From Iris pallida (lineage: Eukaryota > Streptophyta > Magnoliopsida > Asparagales > Iridaceae), in contig JANAVB010003400.1 of NCBI GenBank assembly GCA_029216955.1, positions 17,997,451 to 18,061,450 on the forward strand: a stretch of 64,000 nt of DNA. The letters are read 5' to 3'. The translations under genes were made by a program, and so were the position numbers. The notes beneath the pieces were generated by a model that worked only from the letters and a program-made list of their open reading frames with translations, ran no database searches and was not told the DNA's origin. Within the stretch, counting starts at the first letter, position 1; every line of letters begins with the position of its first letter. Below, one piece after another: positions 46,789-60,690 of this stretch.

Positions 46789-48060
46789 ATGGCTCCACAA
46801 TTGTTCAATAGGGGGAAGAGACTTTGAACCGAGGGTGCGTCCTCTTCGAATGCTCCTCCTCGTGTTGAACCGTCCGTTGAACAACCCAATTAACCACCTA
46901 TCCACCCGTTGTTCAACCCACCTCGTCCACTCGACCCCAACACGTATGACGACCGGATATTTGTATCAATTGACGCTTCAAATGCATGGTTTAGTGATTT
47001 TCGGACACGTCCGGTGTTTGCGGGTCATCCTATCAATTTTACTATATTTTCTCAATATGATTCACGTTTCCATGATCTTTGTCTTGATGAACTTGTCACC
47101 ACCAACTCGGTTATATATCGCAATGCTATACAAATGTTCTATTGTAACCTAACTCATGATGATACACATATTTTTTCACGAATTGCGGGCATTGATATTT
47201 CTTTCGATGATTTCGACTTGGCCGAACACCTTGAACTCCCGGAGCCAAACTCTTGGGAAAAACTTGTTGAAGCTCGATCGTTTCAATTTCTCGATGGGTC
47301 TTCCCTCGAAAGCTTTAAGGACGACTTGTGTACCCCTAATACACGTCCTCGCAAGCTTTTGGCCAAGTTTCTCAATTCCTATTTTTATGAACTTCATCGG
47401 ATTATATTTAACACTATTCTACCCAAAGCGGGATCCACCGATGAGGTTACCTACTTTGAAATCTCGGCTTTGTATCATCTCCATTTTTATGTTCCATTTA
47501 ATCTTCTACGTAACATGATGGACTGGATGATTAACGCTAGGAAGAAACCAAGATCCTTGGTGTATGCTCTTTACCTTCCTACGCTCTTTCGTGCTTTTCG
47601 TGTACCTCTTGATGAGTGCCAGTTCCTACCTGCCCCCGCCTTCCTCTCTAAGGCACGGCGGCTTCAGGCAGCAGTTGGCTCACCTGTTGTGTCCGAGCAC
47701 TCTGACGATGAGCCCGATGCCCCTCCTCTTGGACAGGATCCTCCTCCTCCTCCTACTCTTGAGTCACTCCAGACTATGCTCCGCGATTGATTCACTTTAG
47801 AGGATGATCGCTGGACTCAGCTTGACTACCGGACCACCCTGCAGATGAGTGCCATCAGCAACTCACTACACGAAATTCGGTACTCTATGTCCCGGCATCC
47901 TTCTATGCCTATTCCTATGGAGCGGGATCCTGCTCGCGATGGATATCGTATCGATGACCCTTGGGTTATTCGCTACTTGGATCCGGATGCGGCCTTTGTG
48001 GACCCTCGTTGTTCCTTTACTGATCCATCCGACGACGCTGGGCCTTCACGAGCTCGATGA
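46789..48060 (+). pseudogene. Copia-3 extra ORF after pol (Sirevirus env-position ORF)
   Basis: The frame runs from ATG 46789 (MAPQLFNRGKRL) to TGA 48058-48060, 423 codons, with stops at codon 13 (46825-46827), codon 36 (46894-46896) and 47788-47790. At least two are explained by CGA-to-TGA or CAA-to-TAA change. The central part (SFDDFDLAEHLELPE, FYELHRIIFNTILPKAG, VTYFEISALYHLHFYVPFN) resembles the domain annotated as putative plant transposon protein. The C-terminal part is Pro/Asp-rich and polar. I see no clear signal peptide or fusion-like segment, so an envelope role is not supported. Function of such ORFs is unknown. It sits between pol and the 3' LTR in the sense direction. Confidence 0.7.
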
Positions 48061-48518
48061 TGGATATGGATTTCCACTTGCTGCTGCTACTGAGGATCGT
48101 AGTTTATGTTTTCTGCATTTTGGATTTTAGTTGATGTAGTTGCTTTTATGCACTTTGATTGTAGTAGACTTATTTCTTATTTGTGACTCTTGAGACATTC
48201 GGTAGTCTTATCAGTTTCTATACAATATCATCTATTAGTGTGCTTGCCAGTTATTATTTCATATGTTTTTTTGATAAATGCCAAAAGGGGGAGAAATATT
48301 TGCTTTGCTATATTCATATCATTATAGCATATTTTCTATCATTTTGTATATGTGCTTTGGGAAAAGAATGGACAACAGGAACAGAGTATTATTTACGGGG
48401 GAGCTATTGCTAGCTCGGCACTGATTACGGGGGAGCTACGCCATCGCTCTTATATGTGTCCAGGTATGAATATTGAATATACAAATATCATTTTGTCAAT
48501 TATCAATATGGGGGAGAT
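48061..48518 (+). promoter_or_regulatory. Copia-3 3' non-coding region with polypurine tract
   Basis: The polypurine tract ATGGGGGAGAT (48508-48518) abuts the 3' LTR and primes plus-strand DNA synthesis. Three further GGGGGAG tracts lie upstream, at about 48283-48297, 48395-48405 and 48427-48437; the last two sit in a small repeated block ending GGGGGAGCTA. Confidence 0.8.
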
Positions 48519-49450
48519 TGTTGACACAAAATCACAGTCAACCAAATATTGATAGAATTGACTATATGATACTTGTGATAATTCAATACGACACATGAAG
48601 ACTACATTCAGTACAAGCCAGACGACAGCTCACATTTGCAATGCAATATATTTTCTGAGTCTGTATTTTACAATTTTATTGAGTCTAGACTTACTTAAAC
48701 TGAGCTGTGCTGAGCATCTGAGATTTAACCTATACCTATACCCCAAATCAAAAGCTCCACAAAAATCCAAATTAGCCCACTTACCACTTGAACCCATTCT
48801 GTGCTCTGGAGACAGAGTTCGGGCCGAACTCTGCCTCCATACAGAGTTCGGGCCGAACTCTGCCTCCTAAAAATCAGTACCCTAATTTTTAGGGTTGGCT
48901 GGTTGCAAGTTGTCCAACGGCCAAATTTTTGAATATTCCAACCAGAATTCTGGCCGAATTCTGCCTACCTGGTATCCTATAAATAGGCCATGAATTCTCT
49001 CATTTTCAATCATCCAATCTTCTCATCTCATCTCTCTAAAGCCCTATACAAGCCATACCCTTCTTCATCTACTAGCCACAAGCTCCCTAAGCCTCAAGTG
49101 CTCAGTACTTTTCAGTTAAGAGTTTGTGCAAGAGTTCAAGAAGTCGCTTGAAAAATTCCAAGCATCGCCACTGCGATCTTTGTAAGAAGTTGACGTGCTC
49201 TTCTGAAGAAAAGGCACGGGGTGTAACTACTATTTCACAAATAGTGGATTTAATCCTGAGCTAGAGTTCTCAGGCCTGGACTAGTCCTCCACGAGGGAAA
49301 CCAAGTTAAAAATCGGCTGTGTTTGCGTATGCTTTCTTGCTCCTTATTTATTTCCGCATTTACTCTGATTGTGAAAGACTTTAATTTTTAATTGGCTATT
49401 ATTGTTATAAACTCTATTCACCCCCCTCTAGAGTTGTCATCTGTTCTTCA
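48519..49450 (+). repeat. Copia-3 3' LTR (932 bp)
   Basis: It has the same length and edges as the 5' LTR, with a TATA box at 48978-48985. About 3% divergence from the 5' LTR, counted by eye. Confidence 0.95.
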
Positions 49451-50047
49451 TCAAGCTGACCGGGTTATGTGGTTAACAACTGTAGCAGACGTAAGTAACA
49501 ACCAAGATTTTATGATTTTTGCAGCAGATTTTGCCCAATCAACGCCCAAATGCCAAGTACATAAGGCTGAATATAGTAATTTTTCAGATCCTATGCGTGC
49601 ATAGTAAGTCCCAATAAGGATGTCTACAAATAGGGGACATGTACTTCCCTTAATACATAAAAAAAAGGGAGACACATGGGCACCCATACAAGGATACCTA
49701 GAAAGCATACATGAGAGCAAAAGAGAGTCCATTGCCGCCCTTCTTGCAAGTAAGCCGGAGATCGTGTAATTATCCTTTGCCTGTCCATTATCAACGAAAT
49801 AAAGGAGTCATTGCAGTACTCAATCTTCATCATCACATTTTTCCAGATCTTATTCTTGTACTAAGAATCCTCATTGTTAAGGAGTCATTGCAGTTATGGT
49901 GCAGAATTCAAGGCGTAGTCTATTCTTGTATCATGCTGTCATTTAACCCATGTGGAAAGATTCAAGTCGTAGCGACATCTATCCTAATGCATGATGGATA
50001 GTCACTGTGGGGAACGCTCAACCCATATATAGAGATATGTGGAGAAT
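49451..50047 (+). mobile_element. 3' internal region of copia-4, right part
   Basis: This continues 38400-39979 after removal of copia-3. The block 49870-50047 (TGCAGAATTCAAGGCGTAGT, then TGTGGAGAAT before the LTR) matches 13540-13690 in copia-1, so copia-4 belongs to the same family. No coding domain remains. Confidence 0.7.
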
Positions 50048-51090
50048 TGTTGGTGTTTTTGCTTGTCTTTAGAAACTAGAAAGATAGTCCCACATTGGAA
50101 AAACCAAATGGATGGTATCTCTATATAAAGCTTTGCTTATGTTGAGAGATCACATGAAGTGTGGAGAGGCACATGGGTGCCATGCGGGGGCATTTTTCTA
50201 GTGGAAGGAAGGCTAAACCAACAAATAAGCATTACTGCTTTTTGTCATGCTCATGGGATAATTCCCTTATAGAGCTAAGCCTCGAAGGGGCTTAGCGACT
50301 CGGACTCGGGTTCAAGGGCGTAAAGTGGCATTTTGTTGGCGTACTTTGCACTTAGCACGTCAGCATCGACGCAAGACGTATTATGCACAGTTGATGCACT
50401 CGTGCACGCGTCTCTGTGAGAGTTGCAGTGCAGGCGCAGCAGGTGTCGCGGTGCTGCTGTGCTACACGCGCAGGTGCTGTCGAGCTGCGACACACAGGTG
50501 CTGCGGGGCTGCGGTGCGCAGGTGCTGCGGGGCTGCGGCACGCAGGTGTTGGGCACTGATCACGCAGGTGCTTCGGGGCTGCGGCATGCAGGTGCTACGA
50601 CGCTGGGTGTGCAAGTGATACGGGGCTGCGACACGCAGGTGCTGGGCACTGAGCGCACAGGTGCTGCAGGGCTACGACGCATAGGTGCTGCAGGGCTATG
50701 GCACACAGGTGCTGGGCACTGAGCACGCAGGTGCTGGGTACTAAGCGCGCAGGTGTCGCAGGCTACTGCGGGCTTCACAGTTACGCGTACAGGTTGACGG
50801 GCTGAGTGGCTGTGGGGCGCAGGTGGCGGATGATGTGGTTGATTGGAAGATTAGAGTGGTTATAGAAAGATTAAGTTAATTGATAAGATTCGATCTTTTT
50901 GGAATTTGAATTTAGTTCATTTAAATCTTTCCATTATTCGCTCCTATCTTGTTGCAATCAGTTACGACCGGAATTAGGATTAGGGTTTCGGCCCTTCTCT
51001 ATAAATACTTTCTTCTTGCCTTCATTAAGAACTTACGCCAAAATAAAGAGACGAAAAGAGAAGTGCTGCAGCCACCATTGAAGTCCTAAG
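50048..51090 (+). mobile_element. Copia-4 3' LTR, interrupted by copia-5
   Basis: It starts TGTTGGTGTTTTTGC, like the copia-1 LTR at 13691. It contains a GC-rich minisatellite (50471-50771), then a TATA box CTATAAATAC at 50999-51008. It is cut at 51090 by the start of copia-5, so the LTR end is not seen here. The minisatellite is absent from the copia-1 LTR. Confidence 0.75.
50471..50771 (+). repeat. GC-rich minisatellite with 24-bp and 22-bp units
   Basis: CAGGTG (or CAAGTG/TAGGTG) begins units at 50471, 50495, 50519, 50543, 50565, 50589, 50612, 50636, 50658, 50682, 50706, 50728 and 50750. Type A units are about 24 bp (CAGGTGCTGCGGGGCTGCGG plus 4) and type B units 22 bp (CAGGTGCTGGGCACTGAGCA plus 2). 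The order is AAAB AAAB AAB B. Open frames across it are artefacts of the repeat. Confidence 0.9.
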
Positions 51091-52072
51091 TGTTGACCCA
51101 AACTGGATCACAGTCAACTAAATTTAGATAATTAACAAAAATGATATTTGTTATGATCTAATATGACACATCAAGCTCAAAGTCAGAACATCATCACATA
51201 ACGATTCAAGACAGACGTCATCATCATATGTAGTTATAACTTATATTCTGTGTATGTAGTTTTATATTTATTGAGTCTAGGATTATGTACGCTGAGTAGC
51301 ACTGAGTGTCTTAAACCTAGAATCACTTATCCAAAGCTCCACCAAACAGTCACCAAACCAAACCAAACCAAGCCCATTTGAACATCCTAGCCGATTTGGA
51401 CTTTCTGGCCCAAGGAATAAGAATTCGGGCCGAACTCTGCCCTAGGCAGAGTTCGGGCCAAACTCCGTGTCCTGAAAATTAGGATCCTAATTTCTAGGGT
51501 TTGCTGGTTGCTAGCTGTTCAACGGCCAAAAATTTAAATTTTTGACAGAGTTCTGGCCGAACTCTGTCTCCCATGACTAGTATATATAGGGCATGATTTC
51601 TGCCATTTTCATTCATCTCTTCATCTCTTCTTCTCATCTTCTATAGCCTTATACATTCTAAGCCTACTCTTCCATCTACTATCCACAAAACTTCCTAAGC
51701 CCCAAGGTGCTCAGTGCAATTCAGCTAGAAGTTCTGTGCAAGAGTTTGAAAGTAGTCACTTAGACAATTCCAAGTTTTGCCTCTGCAAAGTTGTAAGAAG
51801 TTGGCGTGCTCTTCTGAGTAAAGGCACGTGGTGTACCTCTATTTCACAAATAGTGGATTTCAATCCTGAACGAGAGTTCTCAGGCCTGGACTAGTCCTTT
51901 ACGAGGGAAACCAGGTTAAAACTGTTGTGTTTGCGTATGCTCTTCTGATCTCTTTTATTTCCGAATTACTACTCTGATTAATTATTCTGTTGGTGAAAGT
52001 GTTAAATTTTATTTGGTTATTATCGACACAAACTCTATTTATCCCCCTCTAGAGTTGCCTACACGTACTTCA
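51091..52072 (+). mobile_element. Copia-5 5' LTR (Sirevirus-like)
   Basis: The 982-bp LTR runs from TGTTGACCC to GTACTTCA and is homologous to the copia-3 LTR along its length. It keeps the palindromes (51420-51438; 51546-51566 region) and a TATA box TATATATAGG at 51581-51590. A primer site TTGGTATAAGAGC follows at 52075. It is inserted in the copia-4 LTR. Confidence 0.85.
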
Positions 52073-52126
52073 ATTGGTATAAGAGCTCTTTTCTCTTGAT
52101 ACGGATTAACATCCTAGAGCTGATCT

Positions 52127-52498
52127 ATGGCAACCACACAACCTATCTTTACCAACTATGGTGAGGGACAATCCACAAATAGGCCACCCCTATTTGATGG
52201 AACCAACTACACCTATTGGAAGACTAGAATGAGTTTTTACCTAAAGTCTCTAGACTTTGATCTTTGGACCATCGTCCCTGATGGTCACAATAAGCCTGCT
52301 AGAATTGCTGTCGAGGGGACTCTCATTGAAAAACCCCACGACAAATATACCGACCAAGAAAAGCAACATGCTAGTCTAAATGCTAGGGCTATTAATGCTC
52401 TCTTTTGTACTATAGACATGACTGAATTCAACAGGGTCTCTACATGCTCCACCTCACATGAAGTATGAAAGCTTCTGGAGGTTACCCATGAAGGAACC
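52127..52498 (+). pseudogene. Copia-5 gag, 5' fragment
   Basis: From ATG 52127 it reads MATTQPIFTNYGEGQSTNR onward, closely similar to copia-3 Gag and with Trp where copia-3 has its first stop. A TGA at 52466-52468 (copia-3 has TGG there) ends the frame. The gypsy-type LTR cuts the gene at 52498. The rest of the element is not in the window. Useful as the less damaged guide to the family's Gag N-terminus. Confidence 0.85.
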
Positions 52499-53690
52499 TG
52501 TAACCTCCGTTTTCGATTTTTCAAAATCTTATTGGTTTTTATTTTATTTTAAATATTGGGTTAGAAAAATATATTTATATTTGAATTCCTACGAAAGAAA
52601 TCTTGAATATTTTTTGAATTATGAAAAGGGTTTACTAATTATGTTTTCAAAAATTAGATTTGGATATATAACATTATTTTGTAATTATTTTGATTGATTA
52701 AATAATAGTTGAATTATTATGATAAGCAAGTAGTAAAGTTATAGTTGATTTAGTTTTAATTGATCTTCTTGACCAATAAATATATTGTTATACTATTTTA
52801 AATGAGATGTCGTATTTATATAAAATCATCTATTCTTTAAATATTTGATAATATTAAATATGATTTTATAGTATTATTGTTATGAAATATTTATGTCTTC
52901 AAATAGTTATTTGAACTGATTTATGGAGAGATTTGATCTATCTTGTTAGCTTTAAATTTACAAAAAATATTGAGTATAGTATTTGACAAATAAAATCTAT
53001 TATATATTATTTTTCTATTTTTGGAAAGATATTTCATAAATTATTTGATATATATTAGTATTATTTTAAAACCGTATTGTGATCCATTGTAAATTTGAAT
53101 TTTGTCAATTTAGCATTAATTAGTTATTTGATTTAAATTGTAGAATGATTGAGTCATTGGATCCTAGTCCATATCTAATTAGGAACTCCCTTAATAGGAA
53201 ACCCCTCACCTTATATATAGGGAGACTCCTCCCTTTGTTTTCTCCACAAATCCTACAACCCAAGATCAACCATCAACACTATAAAAAAAATTTCTATCGT
53301 ATTGTGCACCGTGTCCATGTCCATCATTTTTCTACAATTTATTTATATTTACATTTCATCCTCTTCGTGTCCACATGCCAGACACGACCCGTAATCTGTG
53401 TCATGTAGGACACTCCCATCCAGCCTAATCCTTTTCTTGGTGTCGGACACAACCCCGACACCAAAGTCCTAATTCGCGTCTCAATCGTAGCCAACACCAC
53501 CACTGTTCCATCATCTGCTTCCCGGCCACCGCCACAACGGAACCATACCCTGTCGGCCCACCTCGCAGAACCACCTCGACTCATCACCACAACTCCTCCA
53601 CCGCCAAGCCCCTCCAGCCCCAATTGGCTAGGATACCACCATCACCATTTTTGCATCACCCCAAAAATTTCCAAACCTAGGTCATGCTTA
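52499..53690 (+). mobile_element. Long-LTR gypsy-type element: truncated LTR (D)
   Basis: It starts TGTAACCTCCG, as at 3645, inside copia-5 gag. A TATA box TTATATATAGGG lies near 53211, and a C-rich leader-like stretch with CCACCGCCACAAC words spans 53400-53650. The GTCGTGACA end is not found, so the LTR is truncated; its right limit is approximate. Confidence 0.6.
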
Positions 53691-54018
53691 TTGAAATTTA
53701 CAAATATTCTTAGCTACTTGTACAAATTTGTTGCTTGTTAAATTTCTGGGTTGCTTGATAGATAAGAGAGGATTATAGATGCCATATACAGTAGGTATCT
53801 ATCGATAGCAATTTTAGCAATTAGTTGGAAGATTATAAAGTTTAGCAACATGAGATTTGAGGGAGTAGTGTGACCAAAGGTGGGTACAAATCCTCAAGGA
53901 TTCGTAGTATGAAATGACCATGAGAATAGATGATAACTAATGGAACCCGTCTTCTGTCATAACTGATGGACTTTTTCCTTAAATTTCGAGGACGAAATTA
54001 TTTTAAGGTGGGTAGATA
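53691..54018 (+). mobile_element. Internal remnant with 3' terminal motif
   Basis: A short internal remnant ends in AAATTTCGAGGACGAAATTA and AAGGTGGGTAGATA directly before the next LTR. This is the 3' terminal coding/polypurine motif typical of Tekay/Del-type chromoviruses, also present at 3608-3644. No other pol sequence remains. Confidence 0.6.
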
Positions 54019-57178
<3,160 letters not shown>

Positions 57179-60100
57179 AGTTTTTGTGGTGGCCCATGCA
57201 GGTCCGTTTTCGCAAAAGATTACGAACTCGTGATAGTACTTAAGTTAGTCGTACTATTGTGAGCCTGCGACTAGGAAATGCTCATTCACGAATTAGGGAT
57301 TAATTTAATTTAAGAAAATGATTAGGACTAGGAGTCCCTTATACCAATTTACCGACGGGTAGTCTAAGCCATGCAATGTAGATGAGGAGTCATTAATTTT
57401 GATAGTTTGTCAGATCCCCATAGGTACACCATTACCTCTTGACATGACGATATGATCCAATGCGGATAGATTATTCATTTGGTGAGACAGGGCTTCATAG
57501 AGGTAATGATCTAACCTTGATAAATTGTTCAATCCCCTCTCTTTTTCTCCGTAGATATCATCCTCATATCTTAGTCCGAATTGCCTATTTAGTTCCTATT
57601 TTGCCTTAAGAATTATTATATCTATATATTTTCTGATTATGTTATCCATATACAAACCTCAAGTTAGTCCCGATTCAAAGTTTTTCCCCAATGGTTTGAA
57701 TACACATGAAATAGATACTAGAATGTTTGTATTCCTTTTGTCTTCAGTTATTTCCTCCTTGTTCGATCTTTCATTTGAAGGGTGGTGACTGATAGGACAA
57801 ATACTTACGTTTTATTTCATAATCAACATGTTTGAATCCCTAGAAGCTCATGAATTTTTACAGATATAGTTAAAGAAATGTTAGTTAACTCGAAGTGGCA
57901 GGACATCAGCGCACTGTCACCATTTATTCGAATTATGGAGACTATGGATTCACTGTAGCCAGCAGCGCACTGGCGAGACATGACCCCTAGAGTTGAAGTT
58001 AGTTTAAGAAAATATAGGTTATAGAATATTGCTAAAATATGGCCAGTGGTCCTCTCTTGATCGTAGTTACCCTTGAGCCAATATTGGATAGAGTTAAGAA
58101 GTGTTCGATTTTGTATCATGTTTGATTTACGAAACCAAGGGTTTACCACAACCAGAGTATACGGGCGAGGCGTAATCCTCGGTAAAATGACTTCAAACAT
58201 GATTACAAGTTTAGGATACCATACAGGATAGAAAAATGCCCTATGTGACCCATAAGATCCAAATTCAATACTAGTGGAAGTTCTGTAAGTTGGGTAGCAT
58301 GTCTCCCAACCTAGCATTCCGCGGTCCTTGTGACCTATTAACGAGGTAATTGACTGACACTAATATGTTTACCTGGAATATGGAATTTAGAAGTCTATAA
58401 CCCATTGGTTGACCAAGGTCTTATGAATAAGAAGATAGGAGGATGACCGTATAAGCAAGAACACCTGGTAAATTTTTGATTCTCACAAAACTCGAATTAC
58501 TTGTAACTCCTTTCAAAATCTCGCGTACTCGTATTTTGACTATCTTGACCGATGCTGCTATTACAACCTAGTTTTGCAAGCTCACTTTGTTCTCGAGCTT
58601 GATTCAAGACATATGTTTAGTGGGGACGCCTATTAACATATTGTCTAATCAGAATCGATGTATTACGGTCTGATCAACCATAGTGCACTCGGTTCGCTCT
58701 CTCTTTGATTATCTCACGTGGATTGAGATATCGGGGTATATATGATCTCATCCGCGACTCCATTGACAATTCTTCTTGAATTATACACTCGCCTTTGAAT
58801 CACGTAATTGTATTCAGTGACATCTCTCTTGAACTCTTTATTGTTTTGGCTTTTTACTGATTTGGAAAGACGGAAGCTCATAATTGGTAGAGAGATACAG
58901 AGTATCCCCATGGCTATAATAGTTGTATACACAAGTGTAGCTACCATCGGCCAGCCATGAGATTGAGTTATTCGTTCTCCTCACGATCCTTAAATGCTAT
59001 TGGGACCTTCTAGCCATCTGAACTTGAGAATGATTAAGGTTTTACCCTTAGTCAAAATGCCAACCTAGGTGACTATTTCTTCTCAAGAACCAATTATTGT
59101 GAGTCTCTAATTATTGCTTGAAGCTTGCCTTAACTAGCAACTCATAAGCCTTAAACCAACCTTTCCTCGACCAAAGCCCACAGTTAGACATGAGATGAGT
59201 GAACAAAGGAAAGGACAATCATTTACCGTGACTATGGTAGACACTCATCCCGAGATTGGTTTCCAACAAGTATTTTCCTAGTTATGTAAATTTTATTATT
59301 AAGACCTAACTAGTGTTGGAACACCACAGACACTAGTTTAGCCAATACTATAGCTTAAATACCCTGTCATATTATGATATACCAGTGGTCAACAACAATA
59401 CATGATCACTACAACTCTTGTGACAATAGTCTGGCAGGCTTGGCACCAATAGAGAATCACGACTCAGTTGTTAGAAATCTTTCAAATGATGTGCCTTAGA
59501 GTTGGTTACCCCGTCGATAACTCTTGAATACTGTGGACGAGTAGGTCATTCTATTTTATCGACCATGTGTCATTGTACACAATCGTTTTTCATTTATTGA
59601 GGAACGAACCTTGACTTGACTTATATCTACCGTATCCCGTTACGCCGTGCCTTATTCTTTATTAACAAGAGTCGAGGTACAATATCCTAACTTTGAAATT
59701 CTTCTAACCTCATTATTCCTAAAACCATGCCCTAGCTTCTAAGGGGAGTAGACTGTAAGCCTGCTAAAATTTTAGGATATACGAGAAATACCGATTGATT
59801 AGAATAATTTTCATTAGGATGATAATTAGTGTCCCATGGACTCCCACTTTCCATTTAGATCATTTGGTGTCCCCAGCCGTGTCATTAATAATCAGAGCGC
59901 GAGACCAGCGGTTACCTTCCAACAAATTTTATATGCAAGATCTAAACGAGTCCACCTTTATCTAGGTATATCATGTTCCACTCAAACACGTCCCCTTGTA
60001 CTCTATTTTTATGGGACGACTTTCAAGTCAAAAGGACTAGCTATAACCCTTACCATAATACCGGTATACTTTCCGACTCCAATTATAGACTCAACCTCGA

Positions 60101-60690
60101 CCCAAACCTTTCGACCCAATATATGGTTGTGATCTACTTGAAGCCCACTACGCACATGTCACTAGTGTGCCATTCAATTGTGTCTTCTCGTGCTATTTAA
60201 ACACAAAAGTCACGGAAGGCGCATCTTCAGGACTTACAGAACCTATTTTACCAATCCGACTGCCCAACTAGCTCAACCACTTGGGTGGAAACTTATTCCA
60301 GGTTACCCTAACCTAGTAGAAATAGTTTTATCATTGGGATCTTGTCCAGTCAATATAGATTGAAGTCCAAGGTTCATCCAACCGATGACTGATGTCCAAT
60401 TGGGGAGGATTCTGTCCCTCCGGGGTAGCCTCTTCACCAGATGTGAGGGCCAAGGCAGAAGTGCATCCGCTTCTTAAATGCATACTGTTGGCACGAGGAA
60501 GATAAGTTGATATTAGGAAAGATTAGATATGAGGTAAATCGAATAATCAAGGAAGTTTCAAAAAGATCGGAAGTCAAGAGATAGTGGTAGTTCTGGATGA
60601 GATATTCCTATTCCTATATGCAGGCTTATTGGGCACAGTCATGTAGCCCAACAATATTATCGTTGACCTGCGTGGGCCACCACAAAAATA
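57179..60690. mobile_element. Non-coding internal sequence between two inverted LTRs
   Basis: The left edge (57179-57290) matches the leader at 546-660 in plus orientation. The right edge (60690 leftwards) matches the same leader in minus orientation (TATTTTTGTGGTGGCCCACG). So the internal regions of two oppositely oriented elements meet in between; I cannot fix the junction. No gag or pol motif is seen in six frames; the longest frame (57823-58317, minus, 164 codons) has no recognisable domain. Confidence 0.55.

Larger units (their letters stand above)
39985..49450 (+). mobile_element. Copia-3: full-length Sirevirus-like Ty1/copia element
   Basis: The 9466-bp element has two 932-bp LTRs (39985-40916 and 48519-49450) that differ at roughly 30 positions, mostly C/T or G/A. 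The target duplication TCAAG lies at 39980-39984 and 49451-49455. The primer-binding site TGGTATCAGAGC is at 40919-40930, and the polypurine tract ATGGGGGAGAT at 48508-48518. The order is gag, pol (PR-INT-RT-RH), then an extra ORF before the 3' LTR. Size, long Gag and post-pol ORF are typical of Sirevirus/Maximus elements. Every ORF carries stop codons, so this copy is not autonomous. Confidence 0.95.

Noticed and set aside
50325..50778. Cys/Gly/Ala-rich proteins on both strands
   Set aside because: They are generated by the GC-rich minisatellite; codon pattern follows the 22/24-bp units.
57823..58317. 164-codon minus-strand open frame as a possible gene
   Set aside because: No recognisable domain, located in the non-coding internal region of a retrotransposon, and other frames are equally broken.
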